A stretch of 57,177 nt of DNA, taken from an uncultured Bacteroidales bacterium. GTDB taxonomy: Bacteria > Bacteroidota > Bacteroidia > Bacteroidales > CHK158-818. Location of the stretch: the NCBI GenBank assembly GCA_949300615.1, contig CASGEW010000009.1, positions 1,460-58,636 on the forward strand. Direction: 5' to 3'. The translations under genes were made by a program, and so were the position numbers. Positions 35,563 to 43,476 of this stretch are shown here, piece by piece. A model generated the notes under the pieces. The model made no database searches, was not told the origin of the DNA, and saw only the letters and a list, made by a program, of their open reading frames with translations. Position 1 is the first letter of the stretch, and every line of letters starts with the position of its first letter.

Positions 35563-36390
35563 ATGACCAAAGCCACCAAAGTGCTCTTTATTGCACAAGA
35601 AATTACTCCTTATCTGCCTGATTCCGAAATAGCGACCCTTTGTCGCAACCTACCACAAGGCATCCAAGAAAGAGGACATGAAATCCGCACCTTCATGCCC
35701 AAATACGGGAACATCAACGAAAGGCGAAATCAACTGCACGAAGTCATTCGCTTATCGGGCATGAACCTGATTATCAACGATACCGATCACCCCCTGATCA
35801 TAAAAGTAGCCTCCATACAGTCGGCCCGTATGCAGGTCTATTTCATCGACAACGACGACTATTTTCAGCGCAAGCAAGTTCTTACCGACGACAACGGAAA
35901 TGAATTTGAAGACAACGACGAACGCAGTATCTTCTTTGTCAGAGGCGTCATGGAAACCGTCAAAAAATTACGCTGGGCTCCGGACATCATCCATTGTCAC
36001 GGATGGTTAACCGCATTGGCACCGCTCTACATCAAAAAAGCATACGCCGAGGATCCCTCCTTCCGGAATTCCAAAATCATCTACTCCACGTACGACAACG
36101 GATTCCAGAAACCCTATGGCGACGACTTCGCCGAAAAGATTCAACTCGAAGGCATCACCCCCGAAGACGTAGCCTCCATCGCAGGAAAATCCGTTGATTT
36201 TGAAACTTTAACAAAACTGGCTATCGACTTCTCCGACGGAGTCATTCAGGGAAGCCAAAACATTAATAATGAGACATTATCATATATCCAAAACAAAAAT
36301 ATTCCATTCCTTCCGTACCAATCGGCCGACACATACATCGCCGCTTACGACCATTTTTACGACGAAGTCTGGGAAAAAAATAATCAATAG
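35563..36390 (+). CDS. Short glycogen/starch-synthase-like protein (GT5 N-terminal domain only)
   Basis: This 275-residue cytosolic protein matches the N-terminal Rossmann half of GT5 glycogen synthases (KVLFIAQEITPYLPDSEIA, IRTFMPKYGNINERRNQLHEVIRLSGM, PDIIHCHGWLTALAPLYIKK). Full enzymes have about 480 residues. The whole C-terminal nucleotide-sugar half is absent, and the KxGGL motif position reads PDSEIA. Such stand-alone proteins are a conserved Bacteroidetes family beside panC, so this is not a fresh truncation. Transferase activity on its own is doubtful. It precedes the DUF4270 lipoprotein by about 100 bases. Confidence 0.82.
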   Translation: MTKATKVLFIAQEITPYLPDSEIATLCRNLPQGIQERGHEIRTFMPKYGNINERRNQLHEVIRLSGMNLIINDTDHPLIIKVASIQSARMQVYFIDNDDYFQRKQVLTDDNGNEFEDNDERSIFFVRGVMETVKKLRWAPDIIHCHGWLTALAPLYIKKAYAEDPSFRNSKIIYSTYDNGFQKPYGDDFAEKIQLEGITPEDVASIAGKSVDFETLTKLAIDFSDGVIQGSQNINNETLSYIQNKNIPFLPYQSADTYIAAYDHFYDEVWEKNNQ

Positions 36391-36492
36391 CTGAAATTTG
36401 CAACTTTATTATAACTTTGCGGGGACATTTATTCCGAGACAATTTATTCGGAATTGTCCCCAAAAACATTTGATTTGAGAAGAAAAGAAAAT

Positions 36493-37824
36493 ATGAAATT
36501 ACTCCATTTTTTCGCCTTTGCCGTTTGCCTGTCATGGATGTTCGCCTGTACCGATGATTTCTCAGAGATCGGCACATCCATCTTACCGGAAGGCGATCAA
36601 CTATACCTGTCGCGCGACACATTCGATGTAACCTCTACCACCATCCCGGTAGATAAAGTATATTGTTTCACCATTTCCGAATGGTTAGGCGGTTTTACCG
36701 ATCCGAATTTCGGCTCCATCAAATGCGATTTCCTGGCACAGCTCTATCCCGCTTCGGAGATGGAATTCGGAGGCGATGAAAACATCGGCGATAAACTGGA
36801 CTCTACCGTATTGCGGATGCGGTTCGCTACCTTCATGGGCGACTCCCTCACCCCCATGCAGCTTAGCGTTTACGCCCTGAACAAACAATTACCCGAAATC
36901 CCTTACACCGACATCAATCCCGAAGAATATTACGATCCGGCCGATCTATTGGGACGTAAATTCTATACTGCATCGGACATCAGCGTCGAAGACTCCATAA
37001 AAACTGAAGACACCTATGCCCGCACCATTACCTTGACCATGCCACAGGAATTCACCGACATGATCTACCAAAAATTCAAAGAAGATCCCGACCTGTTCAA
37101 ATCAAAAGAAAAATTCACTCAATTCTTCCCCGGCATTTACGTCAAGAACAGTTACGGAAACGGCGTAGTTATCGACATTCGCGAAACATCCATCCGTTTC
37201 TATTACAAAATATTGCAGGGAGACACTTTGGTCGTCAAACAATACAAAGATTACTTAGCCGTAACCCCGGAGGTTGTAAATGCCAACCACATCGAGGTAA
37301 CCAATCCTCCCTATATGTCGGCACCATCTGCGGATACCACTTATGTAAAGACACCAGCCGCATTCAATACGGAAATAACCTTCCCGACACAAGAGATCAT
37401 CAACAAGCTAAAAGAAGACGGGTTAGACAACGTAACGTTAAACGCCTTGCGCTTCGTCGTACCGGTATATACCCCCGAGGCCAACAATTTCAGCATCGCC
37501 CCGCCCCAATACTTGTTGTTCATACGCACCAAGGACGTACCGGCATTTTTTGCCAAACGCAATATGTGCGACAATGTCAACACCTACTATGCAACCTACA
37601 ATGCTACCAATAAGGAGTACGATTTCGGGAACTTGAACAAATTCATCACCAACATCATCAACCTTAATCCCGACACCACGGTGGTAGATGAAAAGATAAG
37701 TTTGATTCCCATCAGTTTCAACTACATTACCGAATCATACCAAACAGTCAGTACAAACCTCTACCCCGCATTGGGGAAATTAAAAACAAACTTAAAAACT
37801 TCCATCATCACAGTAAAAAAATAA
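36493..37824 (+). CDS. DUF4270 lipoprotein
   Basis: The 443-residue lipoprotein begins MKLLHFFAFAVCLSWMFAC, with modified Cys19 followed by TDDFSE, an acidic patch resembling the Bacteroidetes surface-export signal. The body is of DUF4270 type: SILPEGDQLYLSRDTFDVTS near the start, GGFTDPNFGSIKCDFLAQL, and beta-rich sequence throughout. Function is unknown. A TAACTTTG box at 36412-36419 may give it its own promoter. An upstream in-frame ATG at 36454 was rejected because it buries the signal peptide. Confidence 0.82.
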   Translation: MKLLHFFAFAVCLSWMFACTDDFSEIGTSILPEGDQLYLSRDTFDVTSTTIPVDKVYCFTISEWLGGFTDPNFGSIKCDFLAQLYPASEMEFGGDENIGDKLDSTVLRMRFATFMGDSLTPMQLSVYALNKQLPEIPYTDINPEEYYDPADLLGRKFYTASDISVEDSIKTEDTYARTITLTMPQEFTDMIYQKFKEDPDLFKSKEKFTQFFPGIYVKNSYGNGVVIDIRETSIRFYYKILQGDTLVVKQYKDYLAVTPEVVNANHIEVTNPPYMSAPSADTTYVKTPAAFNTEITFPTQEIINKLKEDGLDNVTLNALRFVVPVYTPEANNFSIAPPQYLLFIRTKDVPAFFAKRNMCDNVNTYYATYNATNKEYDFGNLNKFITNIINLNPDTTVVDEKISLIPISFNYITESYQTVSTNLYPALGKLKTNLKTSIITVKK

Positions 37825-37863
37825 ATGCCAGGGAAGAGGCTACAAACCCGAAACATAAGGCCA

Positions 37864-37912
37864 AACACCCCCACAAAAACCTGAAACTTTTGTGGGGGTG
37901 TTCTTTTTCTCC
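37864..37912 (+). terminator. Terminator of the DUF4270 gene
   Basis: A 15-bp stem, AACACCCCCACAAAA (37864-37878) / TTTTGTGGGGGTGTT (37888-37902), is followed by TCTTTTTCT. It is one of the strongest hairpins in the window. Confidence 0.92.
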
Positions 37913-37943
37913 GAACAGACAAAAAAAGGAAGAAAGACATAGC

Positions 37944-37977
37944 CCATAAAAAAGGCAACACCCAGAGGATGCTGCCT
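37944..37977 (-). terminator. Terminator of the RNase G gene
   Basis: AAAGGCA (37951-37957) pairs with TGCCTTT (near 37971-37979) around an imperfect inner stem. Read on the minus strand it continues into a T run. It is about 30 bases beyond the rng stop. Confidence 0.7.
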
Positions 37978-38006
37978 TTCCTATCTTTTTATCAGCTCAA
38001 AAGAAA

Positions 38007-39578
38007 CTATTTAATCTCAATCTCCTCTTTTAAATCGATCTCGGTACCCTCCCGGTCATAAAAACGATATTCCAGGAAAGCCAACGACTGATTCGGTATC
38101 AACTTAAAACGAAAAGCGTATTTAAAACGCCATTGCCATTTCAAAGAGAAGAAACCCTTGTTGATATAAGCGGCAATAAACGGATGTACGTGGAGCGAAA
38201 ATCGGGTTACCCGCAATTTATGAACCAAATACGCTATCTTATCTTCCAACCGGTCGGTAAACAGGATAGAGGGTTTGATCTCTCCTTTACCATAACACGT
38301 CGGACAGGTCTCGGCCGTTGCTATATCCAACGCCGGACGCACTCGTTGCCGGGTAATCTGCATAAGGCCGAACTTGCTCAGCGGTAAAATATTGTGTTTG
38401 GCTCTATCTTGCTGCATCAACTCACGCATTCGGTCATACAGTTTTTGCCGGTTATCGGCCAGTTGCATATCAATGTAATCGATTACGATAATACCACCCA
38501 TATCCCGAAGCCTCAACTGACGGGCAATCTCCTCGGCCGCATACATATTCACATCAAGAGCATTACTCTCCTGCCCATCGGCCGATTTATAACGGTTACC
38601 ACTGTTTACATCTATCACGTGAAGCGCCTCGGTGTGTTCTATAATCAAATAAGCCCCGCTCTTAAACGAGACCGTTTTACCAAACGACCCCTTGATCTGC
38701 TTGGTGATGGCAAAATTATCGAAAATAGGCAGCTCCCCTTTATACAACTTCACAATATCCTTACATTCGGGAGCTATCAAACTCACATAATTGTATATCT
38801 GTTGATATACCTCCTCGTCATTCACATGTATATGTGCGAAAGAGGGGTTAAAAATATCCCGAAGGAGGCCGACCGTACGGGCTGTTTCTTCAAAGATCAG
38901 CGCGGGAAGTTGTGATTTTTGGAGTTTCAGCAAAGCATCTTCCCAACATTTCACCAATGTCTTCAACTCATTATCGAGCTCCGCCACACGTTTCCCTTCC
39001 GCCACGGTACGGACAATCACCCCGAAATTTTTGGGTTTTATGCTTTGTATAAGTTGTCGCAGGCGGGCCTTCTCTTCACTCGATTTTATTTTCTGCGAAA
39101 CAGAAACCTTATCGGCAAAGGGAATTAAAACCAAATACCGACCGGCAAAGGATATCTCGGCCGTCAGGCGAGGCCCTTTTGAGGATATGGGCTCTTTGGC
39201 GATCTGTACCAACACCTCTTGACCCACTTTCAGCACATCGCCGATGGTTCCGTCCTTGTCTATTTCGGGCAATATTTTCGCTTTGGAGATAGGCAGCACG
39301 TGTTTTTTGTCTGATAATGTTTGCTTGACAAATTTACTGCACGAGCTGAATTGTGCCCCTAAATCGAGGTAGTGTAAAAAGGCATCCTTTTCATAACCTA
39401 CATCCACAAACGCAGCGTTCAATCCAGGCAACAACTTTTTTACCCTTCCCAAATAGATATCGCCTACCGAAAAAGAGATATTACGGGCCTCTTTTTGCAA
39501 TTCCATCAATCTTTTATCTTCCAGAACTGCAATAGAAACCTCTTTGGGTTGGACATCAACAACTAATTCACTGGTCAC
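38007..39578 (-). CDS. rng: Ribonuclease E/G family endoribonuclease
   Basis: The 523-residue protein has an S1-like N-terminal domain (VGDIYLGRVKKLLPGLNAAFVDVGYEKDAFLHYLDL), the 5' sensor, and the DNase-I-like catalytic domain with metal-binding aspartates in HVIDVNSGN and VIDYIDM. The CPTCYG zinc-link motif is in the C-terminal third. It lacks the long RNase E scaffold tail, as in RNase G. It processes rRNA and mRNA. The start is a GTG (VTSELVVDVQP); an in-frame stop lies just upstream, so no longer start exists. It lies downstream of HU and the small basic-protein gene, with a long hairpin between. Confidence 0.94.
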   Translation of the reverse strand: MTSELVVDVQPKEVSIAVLEDKRLMELQKEARNISFSVGDIYLGRVKKLLPGLNAAFVDVGYEKDAFLHYLDLGAQFSSCSKFVKQTLSDKKHVLPISKAKILPEIDKDGTIGDVLKVGQEVLVQIAKEPISSKGPRLTAEISFAGRYLVLIPFADKVSVSQKIKSSEEKARLRQLIQSIKPKNFGVIVRTVAEGKRVAELDNELKTLVKCWEDALLKLQKSQLPALIFEETARTVGLLRDIFNPSFAHIHVNDEEVYQQIYNYVSLIAPECKDIVKLYKGELPIFDNFAITKQIKGSFGKTVSFKSGAYLIIEHTEALHVIDVNSGNRYKSADGQESNALDVNMYAAEEIARQLRLRDMGGIIVIDYIDMQLADNRQKLYDRMRELMQQDRAKHNILPLSKFGLMQITRQRVRPALDIATAETCPTCYGKGEIKPSILFTDRLEDKIAYLVHKLRVTRFSLHVHPFIAAYINKGFFSLKWQWRFKYAFRFKLIPNQSLAFLEYRFYDREGTEIDLKEEIEIK

Positions 39579-39652
39579 GTAATTCTACTTTTTGTTTATG
39601 GGTTATTATTTCAAATGGCCCTCTCCATTTTTCTTTGTTTTTACAAAAGAAC

Positions 39653-39697
39653 AAAGAACAAACTTATGGAATATAGCTTCGGTTAAGTTTGTTCTTT
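39653..39697 (-). terminator. 14-bp hairpin between the small basic gene and rng
   Basis: AAAGAACAAACTTA (39653-39666) and TAAGTTTGTTCTTT (39684-39697) form a perfect 14-bp stem with a 17-base loop. Read on the minus strand the stem ends in TTTGTTCTTTGTTCTTTTG, so it can terminate the HU transcript. It also forms the leader of rng if transcription reads through. No promoter box is visible between it and rng. Confidence 0.65.
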
Positions 39698-39728
39698 ATT
39701 AGGTTGTTCTTTTTAAAAGAAGCAGACT

Positions 39729-39821
39729 TTACTTCTTCTTCTTATGTCTGTTCTTCTTCAATCTTTTTTTACGCTTGTGCGTTGACATCTTATGTCTTTT
39801 TCTTTTTTTTCCGCTGGGCAT
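39729..39821 (-). CDS. 30-residue basic protein, AURKAIP1/COX24-like
   Basis: The frame encodes MPSGKKRKRHKMSTHKRKKR followed by ten more residues, most of them Lys, Arg, His or Asn. It matches the short AURKAIP1/COX24 (mS38-like) proteins annotated in Bacteroidetes, thought to be ribosome-associated. The gene lies between HU and rng. The upstream HU frame runs through its first two thirds in another frame, an unusual arrangement. It has no Shine-Dalgarno site. Too short for statistical gene finding; recognition rests on the conserved-looking sequence. Confidence 0.72.
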   Translation of the reverse strand: MPSGKKRKRHKMSTHKRKKRLKKNRHKKKK

Positions 39822-40027
39822 AGCTGTATATTTTTAGAGATATTCCGGGCTGTTTTTTGAGCTCTTTTCTTTACAATAAAGCTACCGAATCCTCTTAAAT
39901 ATACGTTTTCGCCCTTTGCCAACGAGCCTTTTACTGTATCCATAAACTGTTCTACGGTTGCCAAAACCAGAGATTTTTCGATACCCGTATTTTTTGAGAT
40001 TTCGTTTACAATATCCGCTTTCGTCAT
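39758..40027 (-). CDS. HU-type DNA-binding protein with missing C-terminal half-arm
   Basis: The first 67 residues are a good HU: MTKADIVNEISKNTGIEKSL, dimer core, then NVYLRGFGSFIVKKRAQKTARNISKN. HU proteins then continue with the arm tip, the IPAxxxPAFKPAK return strand and a last helix. Here these about 25 residues are absent. The frame instead reads IQLCPAEKKEKD..., which is the out-of-frame start of the adjacent small basic gene. Only 8 bases separate the last HU-like codon from that gene's ATG, so the missing part is a deletion, not a frameshift. DNA binding should be impaired unless the protein is specialised or the sequence has an assembly fault. Confidence 0.8.
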   Translation of the reverse strand: MTKADIVNEISKNTGIEKSLVLATVEQFMDTVKGSLAKGENVYLRGFGSFIVKKRAQKTARNISKNIQLCPAEKKEKDIRCQRTSVKKD

Positions 40028-40359
40028 TACTTTAAAATTTTATATGAATTATTTGTTATAAGTTTATTTTTCGGCTCGCAAATATATCGCTTTTTATCGC
40101 GAAAAAAAACGTTTTCACGTCTTTTTGAAAAAATTTTTGACCCCGACTGATAAAAGTACCGCAAATATCGCTATATTTTTTGGGTTAGCAATAGTTTCGT
40201 CTCTTATTTTTTGTTTTTATAACTACTTTAACGACTTTATTTTCTCCAATATTAACCATAAATAGGCAAATTGGCAGAGCTCCCTGCATAAAAAACAGCT
40301 TTCATCTATTACCCGAATAGAATGGAAGCTGCTTTTTATTTTTTCAGATGCGGATTATT
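40028..40359. other. AT-rich intergenic region upstream of HU
   Basis: These 332 bases have no gene. TATATTTG on the minus strand (40086-40079) is a probable HU -7 box, about 50 bases before the ATG. The right end holds the DJ-1 terminator. The middle is very AT-rich without recognisable structure. Confidence 0.45.
40291..40337 (-). terminator. Terminator downstream of the DJ-1 gene
   Basis: AGCTTTCAT-CTATT (40297-40310) pairs with AATAG (40316-40320) and, after a single-base bulge, ATGGAAGCT (40322-40330). Read on the minus strand the stem is followed by a T run. It sits about 25-65 bases after the DJ-1 stop. Confidence 0.75.
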
Positions 40360-40899
40360 CTACATTGCCGCGGCTATTTCCCGGGCTGTGCAATCGCCTT
40401 TCAGTTCGGCAACAAGGGCCAAGGCAAAGCGCAGGGCTGCGGCCGGTCCATTTGCCGTGATGATATTTCCATCTACCTCTACGGGAGCGGCGGTAAAATC
40501 GGCACCTTGCAACATCGATTCAAAACCGGGATAGCAGGTGGCCTTTTTCCCGTTCAACAATCCCAGCCGTCCCAAAACGGAGGGTGCTGCACAGATAGCG
40601 GCTACGTGCCCACCTTTTTCGGCATGGGCAAGCAACCAGTCATTCAATTTCTTATTTTCGCCCAAATGTTTAGTACCCGGCATTCCTCCCGGCAGGATCA
40701 AGAAATCGAAATCATCCATGGCAACCGTATCAAAGGTTGTATCGGCCTCCACGACAATGCCATGGGCTCCTTTTACTTGCAAACGAGATGTTATGGAGAG
40801 AGTTTTGATTGGAACTCCCGCCCTACGCAATACATCTATGACCGTGATGGCTTCTATCTCTTCAAAACCTTCGGCCAGAAACAATGCTGATTCTTTCAT
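40360..40899 (-). CDS. DJ-1/PfpI family protein
   Basis: The 179-residue cytosolic protein of the DJ-1/ThiJ/PfpI fold has the acidic residue in FLAEGFEEIEA and the nucleophile-elbow Cys in AAICAAPSVLG. Members include YajL-type protein/nucleotide deglycases and redox-sensing chaperones; the exact activity is debated for the whole family. The start is MKESALFLAEGFEE, as in relatives; an ATG 30 bases earlier is possible. It follows the OmpA-like gene closely (37 bases, or 7 with the alternative start). Confidence 0.88.
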   Translation of the reverse strand: MKESALFLAEGFEEIEAITVIDVLRRAGVPIKTLSITSRLQVKGAHGIVVEADTTFDTVAMDDFDFLILPGGMPGTKHLGENKKLNDWLLAHAEKGGHVAAICAAPSVLGRLGLLNGKKATCYPGFESMLQGADFTAAPVEVDGNIITANGPAAALRFALALVAELKGDCTAREIAAAM

Positions 40900-40935
40900 A
40901 TTTTCAAAGGGTTTTTCGGGATTAAACATCGGTTA

Positions 40936-41631
40936 TTATTTCAACGTCCCCTGTTCGGCTTGTTGTATCATGTTTTCGTTAGCCGTGATATAGACCTCTA
41001 CGCGGCGGTTCAATGCCCGGCCTTCGGCGGTACTGTTATCTGCCACCGGAACATCGTAGGCGAGGCCTTCGGTAGTCATTCTGTCGCGGCTGATGGAGTT
41101 ACCTACCAAGAAGTTGGCAACCGACATGGCCCGCTCTTTCGACAGTTTTTCATTTACGGCCCGCGAACCGGTATTGTCGGTATGTCCGTAAATGGTTATG
41201 TCGGTATCGGGGTTATCACGCAACGATACGGCAAATTGCGCCAACGACTCGCGTGCAGAGGCACTGAGTTCCGAACTGTTCGTGGCAAACAGGATTCCGC
41301 TGGGAAGGGTTACCTTCAACGCTTGAAGATCGTTGGCATCGGTTACGGTTTCCACTTCGACATTTTCTATTTTTTCGAGTTCGGCCTTTTGTTTATCCAT
41401 CTTCTTACCGATCAATGCTCCGGCACTGGCACCGACGGTAGCACCCACTGCGGCACCGATAGCGGCACCCTTACCACCTCCGGCCAACGCTCCGATACCG
41501 GCTCCCAAGGCAGCTCCGCCTCCACCACCGATAGCGGCACCTTTGCCCATATTTGTCCATGAACTACAACCGGTAGAAAATAAAACCGCTAATGATAGGA
41601 ATACAATTCCTGCTAATTTTGTTGTTTTCAT
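40936..41631 (-). CDS. OmpA-family lipoprotein with glycine-zipper domain
   Basis: The 231-residue protein has a lipobox LAVLFSTGC and then a glycine/alanine-rich zipper segment (about residues 28-75) typical of YMGG/Gly-zipper outer-membrane proteins. A C-terminal OmpA domain follows, with the peptidoglycan-binding ITIYGHTDNTGSRAVNEKLSKERA and a later RALNRRVEV. It tethers the outer membrane to peptidoglycan. The start is MKTTKLAGIV; an upstream ATG adds 11 charged residues that would weaken the signal peptide. Confidence 0.9.
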   Translation of the reverse strand: MKTTKLAGIVFLSLAVLFSTGCSSWTNMGKGAAIGGGGGAALGAGIGALAGGGKGAAIGAAVGATVGASAGALIGKKMDKQKAELEKIENVEVETVTDANDLQALKVTLPSGILFATNSSELSASARESLAQFAVSLRDNPDTDITIYGHTDNTGSRAVNEKLSKERAMSVANFLVGNSISRDRMTTEGLAYDVPVADNSTAEGRALNRRVEVYITANENMIQQAEQGTLK

Positions 41632-41874
41632 CGTTTTGTCTTTTTGATTCATAACAAACATCATTCCCTATTTCCGAAAAGAATGGGAATAACTATCCGG
41701 ATGTAAATATAACTGATTTTTTTCTCAATCAAAAATTTTGTTTCGTTTATTCTTTTCCAGAGAGAGGGGCGTCGGTAGCTTTTAAACAATTCCCTCAAAG
41801 CGCGGCCTCTGGCAGGGGAGATTGCCCCCATCAAGATACCTGAAAGGCAGCCATCTAAATGGTCATTGCGGCAA

Positions 41875-43476
41875 TTAGTAGTCGAATTCCAATTCAAAAT
41901 CATCTACCAGCAACGTGGCGCCCGTACCGCCGGTAAAGAAGTCGCCGTACTTGCTTGCCGAGGCTACTACGACGATATAGGTCGGTTTCCGATTCGTAGC
42001 CCGGTAATCGAGCAGCAACTCCAACTCCTGATAGCCGGAGGTACTTTCGCCCGAATAGAACTCGGCATAGGCGATAATATGCGAATCGTTCTTGTCAAAG
42101 AGTTTTCGGTTCGAGGGTCTGGTTCGTATCTCTACCGGCTCGTCCCAATCGCCCAAAGCAATGTATATAGAACAAGTATCGGGTTGTCCTTTCAAATGAA
42201 CATACTCAGAGGAGGTATTGTCGATGGGTGCCGTAGTATATTTATAATGGCATTTTAACTTGGTTGGATACGAACTGTACGGTTTCCCGAAATTCAAAAT
42301 GCCGTTGGTTCCATCCACCTCTACAAAATCGCCCACAAACAGGTTCCCAGCTGCAAATTTCCCGATACCGGCGATGCCGACAAATCTGGATTCCAACCGT
42401 CCGGCTTGTCCGGCTTGTCCGTTCCAGGTCTCATCCGTAGGCAACGTATTGCTTTCGCCCAACGTAGTAGAACCGTCATTGCCGGAATCCCAGAAAGGGG
42501 TTCCGTCTTCGGCCCACGGATTCCACACTTTCCCAACTTTATGCCAACTGTCCAGGTTTCCGTTTTCCAACGGGACGGCTTTTTGTGTCGTGAACGAAAC
42601 TTCCTGCCCATACACTCCGTCAGAATAGGCCCGGAACAGGTACTCGGTTTCTTCTTCCAGTCCGGTCAGCCGGGCAGAGAAGCTACCTCCATTATGCTGT
42701 ACCTCAGAGGGATCTACCTGTGTCCACGCCTGCGCATCGGCTTTCCGGTATTCAAACCCGTTTTCCGCCCCGTCTTTGCCCGTGCCATTGAGCCAGGCCA
42801 CATTCACCCAAGCATCTACCGCACCGGTAGAGACGTCACTTTCGGTATTGAAGACGTAGAGTTCCCACTCTTCCATCACATCCCGGTAGGTTACGATAAC
42901 CGTTTTATGGAGGGTAAAATCCTGTAACAGCGAAATATCGGGCGAAACGATCGACCCGGTTGGTCCCAACACAAGTTCTTGGACGGTTATATGTTCCAAA
43001 TCGGTATCCTTGCTTACGTAAGCCACTACGCGCCGGTTCTTTTCATCGATGATGGATTCGCCCACCTGGTTCGACACGACAAACTTCCGTACGATGTTTT
43101 GCTGCGGGACCAACAGCCATACATAATCCTGATAGAGCGAAAGGGTTACGCTGCGGTTGTACGAAAAGTCGATCGGCTGGGAGAAATCGAGCGACGCCGA
43201 GGCATTCTCGGTCAGTTCTATATTTTTTATTTTAACCGATTTCAAATCGACCGTATCGGCCAACTCGAAGGTCACCGTTCGTTCCTCGTTGTTAATGGTT
43301 GCACTACCCACCTGCCCCTCGGCTTCAAAGGCCAGAATCTGCAATTTCACAATGGGATAGGGAATATCATTACTCAGGCAAGAATAGAGCAACCCCGAAA
43401 GCAACAATACCCACATGGACATGGCTGCTTGGCATATCTTCCCGTTCCGACTTTTCATTCTCCGCATTTTAGACAT
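41875..43476 (-). CDS. PCMD-domain lipoprotein (L4, last gene of surface operon)
   Basis: The 533-residue lipoprotein has a lipobox LLLSGLLYSC (Cys33). Beta-rich N-terminal domains occupy about 35-220, with the repeated pattern VKxKNIELTENASASLDFS / ITVQELVLGPTGSI. An FN3-like domain is at about 225-318 (FEYRKADAQAWTQV, LTGLEEETEYLFRAYS). The PCMD (putative carbohydrate metabolism) jelly-roll-like domain at 320-533 has GIGKFAAGNLFVGDFVEVDG and SNRKLFDKNDSHIIAYAEF. That last domain is clearly paralogous to L3's. The start overlaps the preceding barrel gene by 8 bases. No enzymatic residues are evident. Confidence 0.85.
   Translation of the reverse strand: MSKMRRMKSRNGKICQAAMSMWVLLLSGLLYSCLSNDIPYPIVKLQILAFEAEGQVGSATINNEERTVTFELADTVDLKSVKIKNIELTENASASLDFSQPIDFSYNRSVTLSLYQDYVWLLVPQQNIVRKFVVSNQVGESIIDEKNRRVVAYVSKDTDLEHITVQELVLGPTGSIVSPDISLLQDFTLHKTVIVTYRDVMEEWELYVFNTESDVSTGAVDAWVNVAWLNGTGKDGAENGFEYRKADAQAWTQVDPSEVQHNGGSFSARLTGLEEETEYLFRAYSDGVYGQEVSFTTQKAVPLENGNLDSWHKVGKVWNPWAEDGTPFWDSGNDGSTTLGESNTLPTDETWNGQAGQAGRLESRFVGIAGIGKFAAGNLFVGDFVEVDGTNGILNFGKPYSSYPTKLKCHYKYTTAPIDNTSSEYVHLKGQPDTCSIYIALGDWDEPVEIRTRPSNRKLFDKNDSHIIAYAEFYSGESTSGYQELELLLDYRATNRKPTYIVVVASASKYGDFFTGGTGATLLVDDFELEFDY

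Noticed and set aside
35563-36390. GT5-like gene as a recently truncated pseudogene
   Set aside because: The frame ends cleanly, the sequence is uniform in quality, and same-length proteins are known at this position in Bacteroidetes.
41661-41903. 80-residue minus-strand frame downstream of the surface operon
   Set aside because: It starts inside the end of L4 in another frame, has no recognisable sequence, and ends near the OmpA-like gene start region; probably chance.
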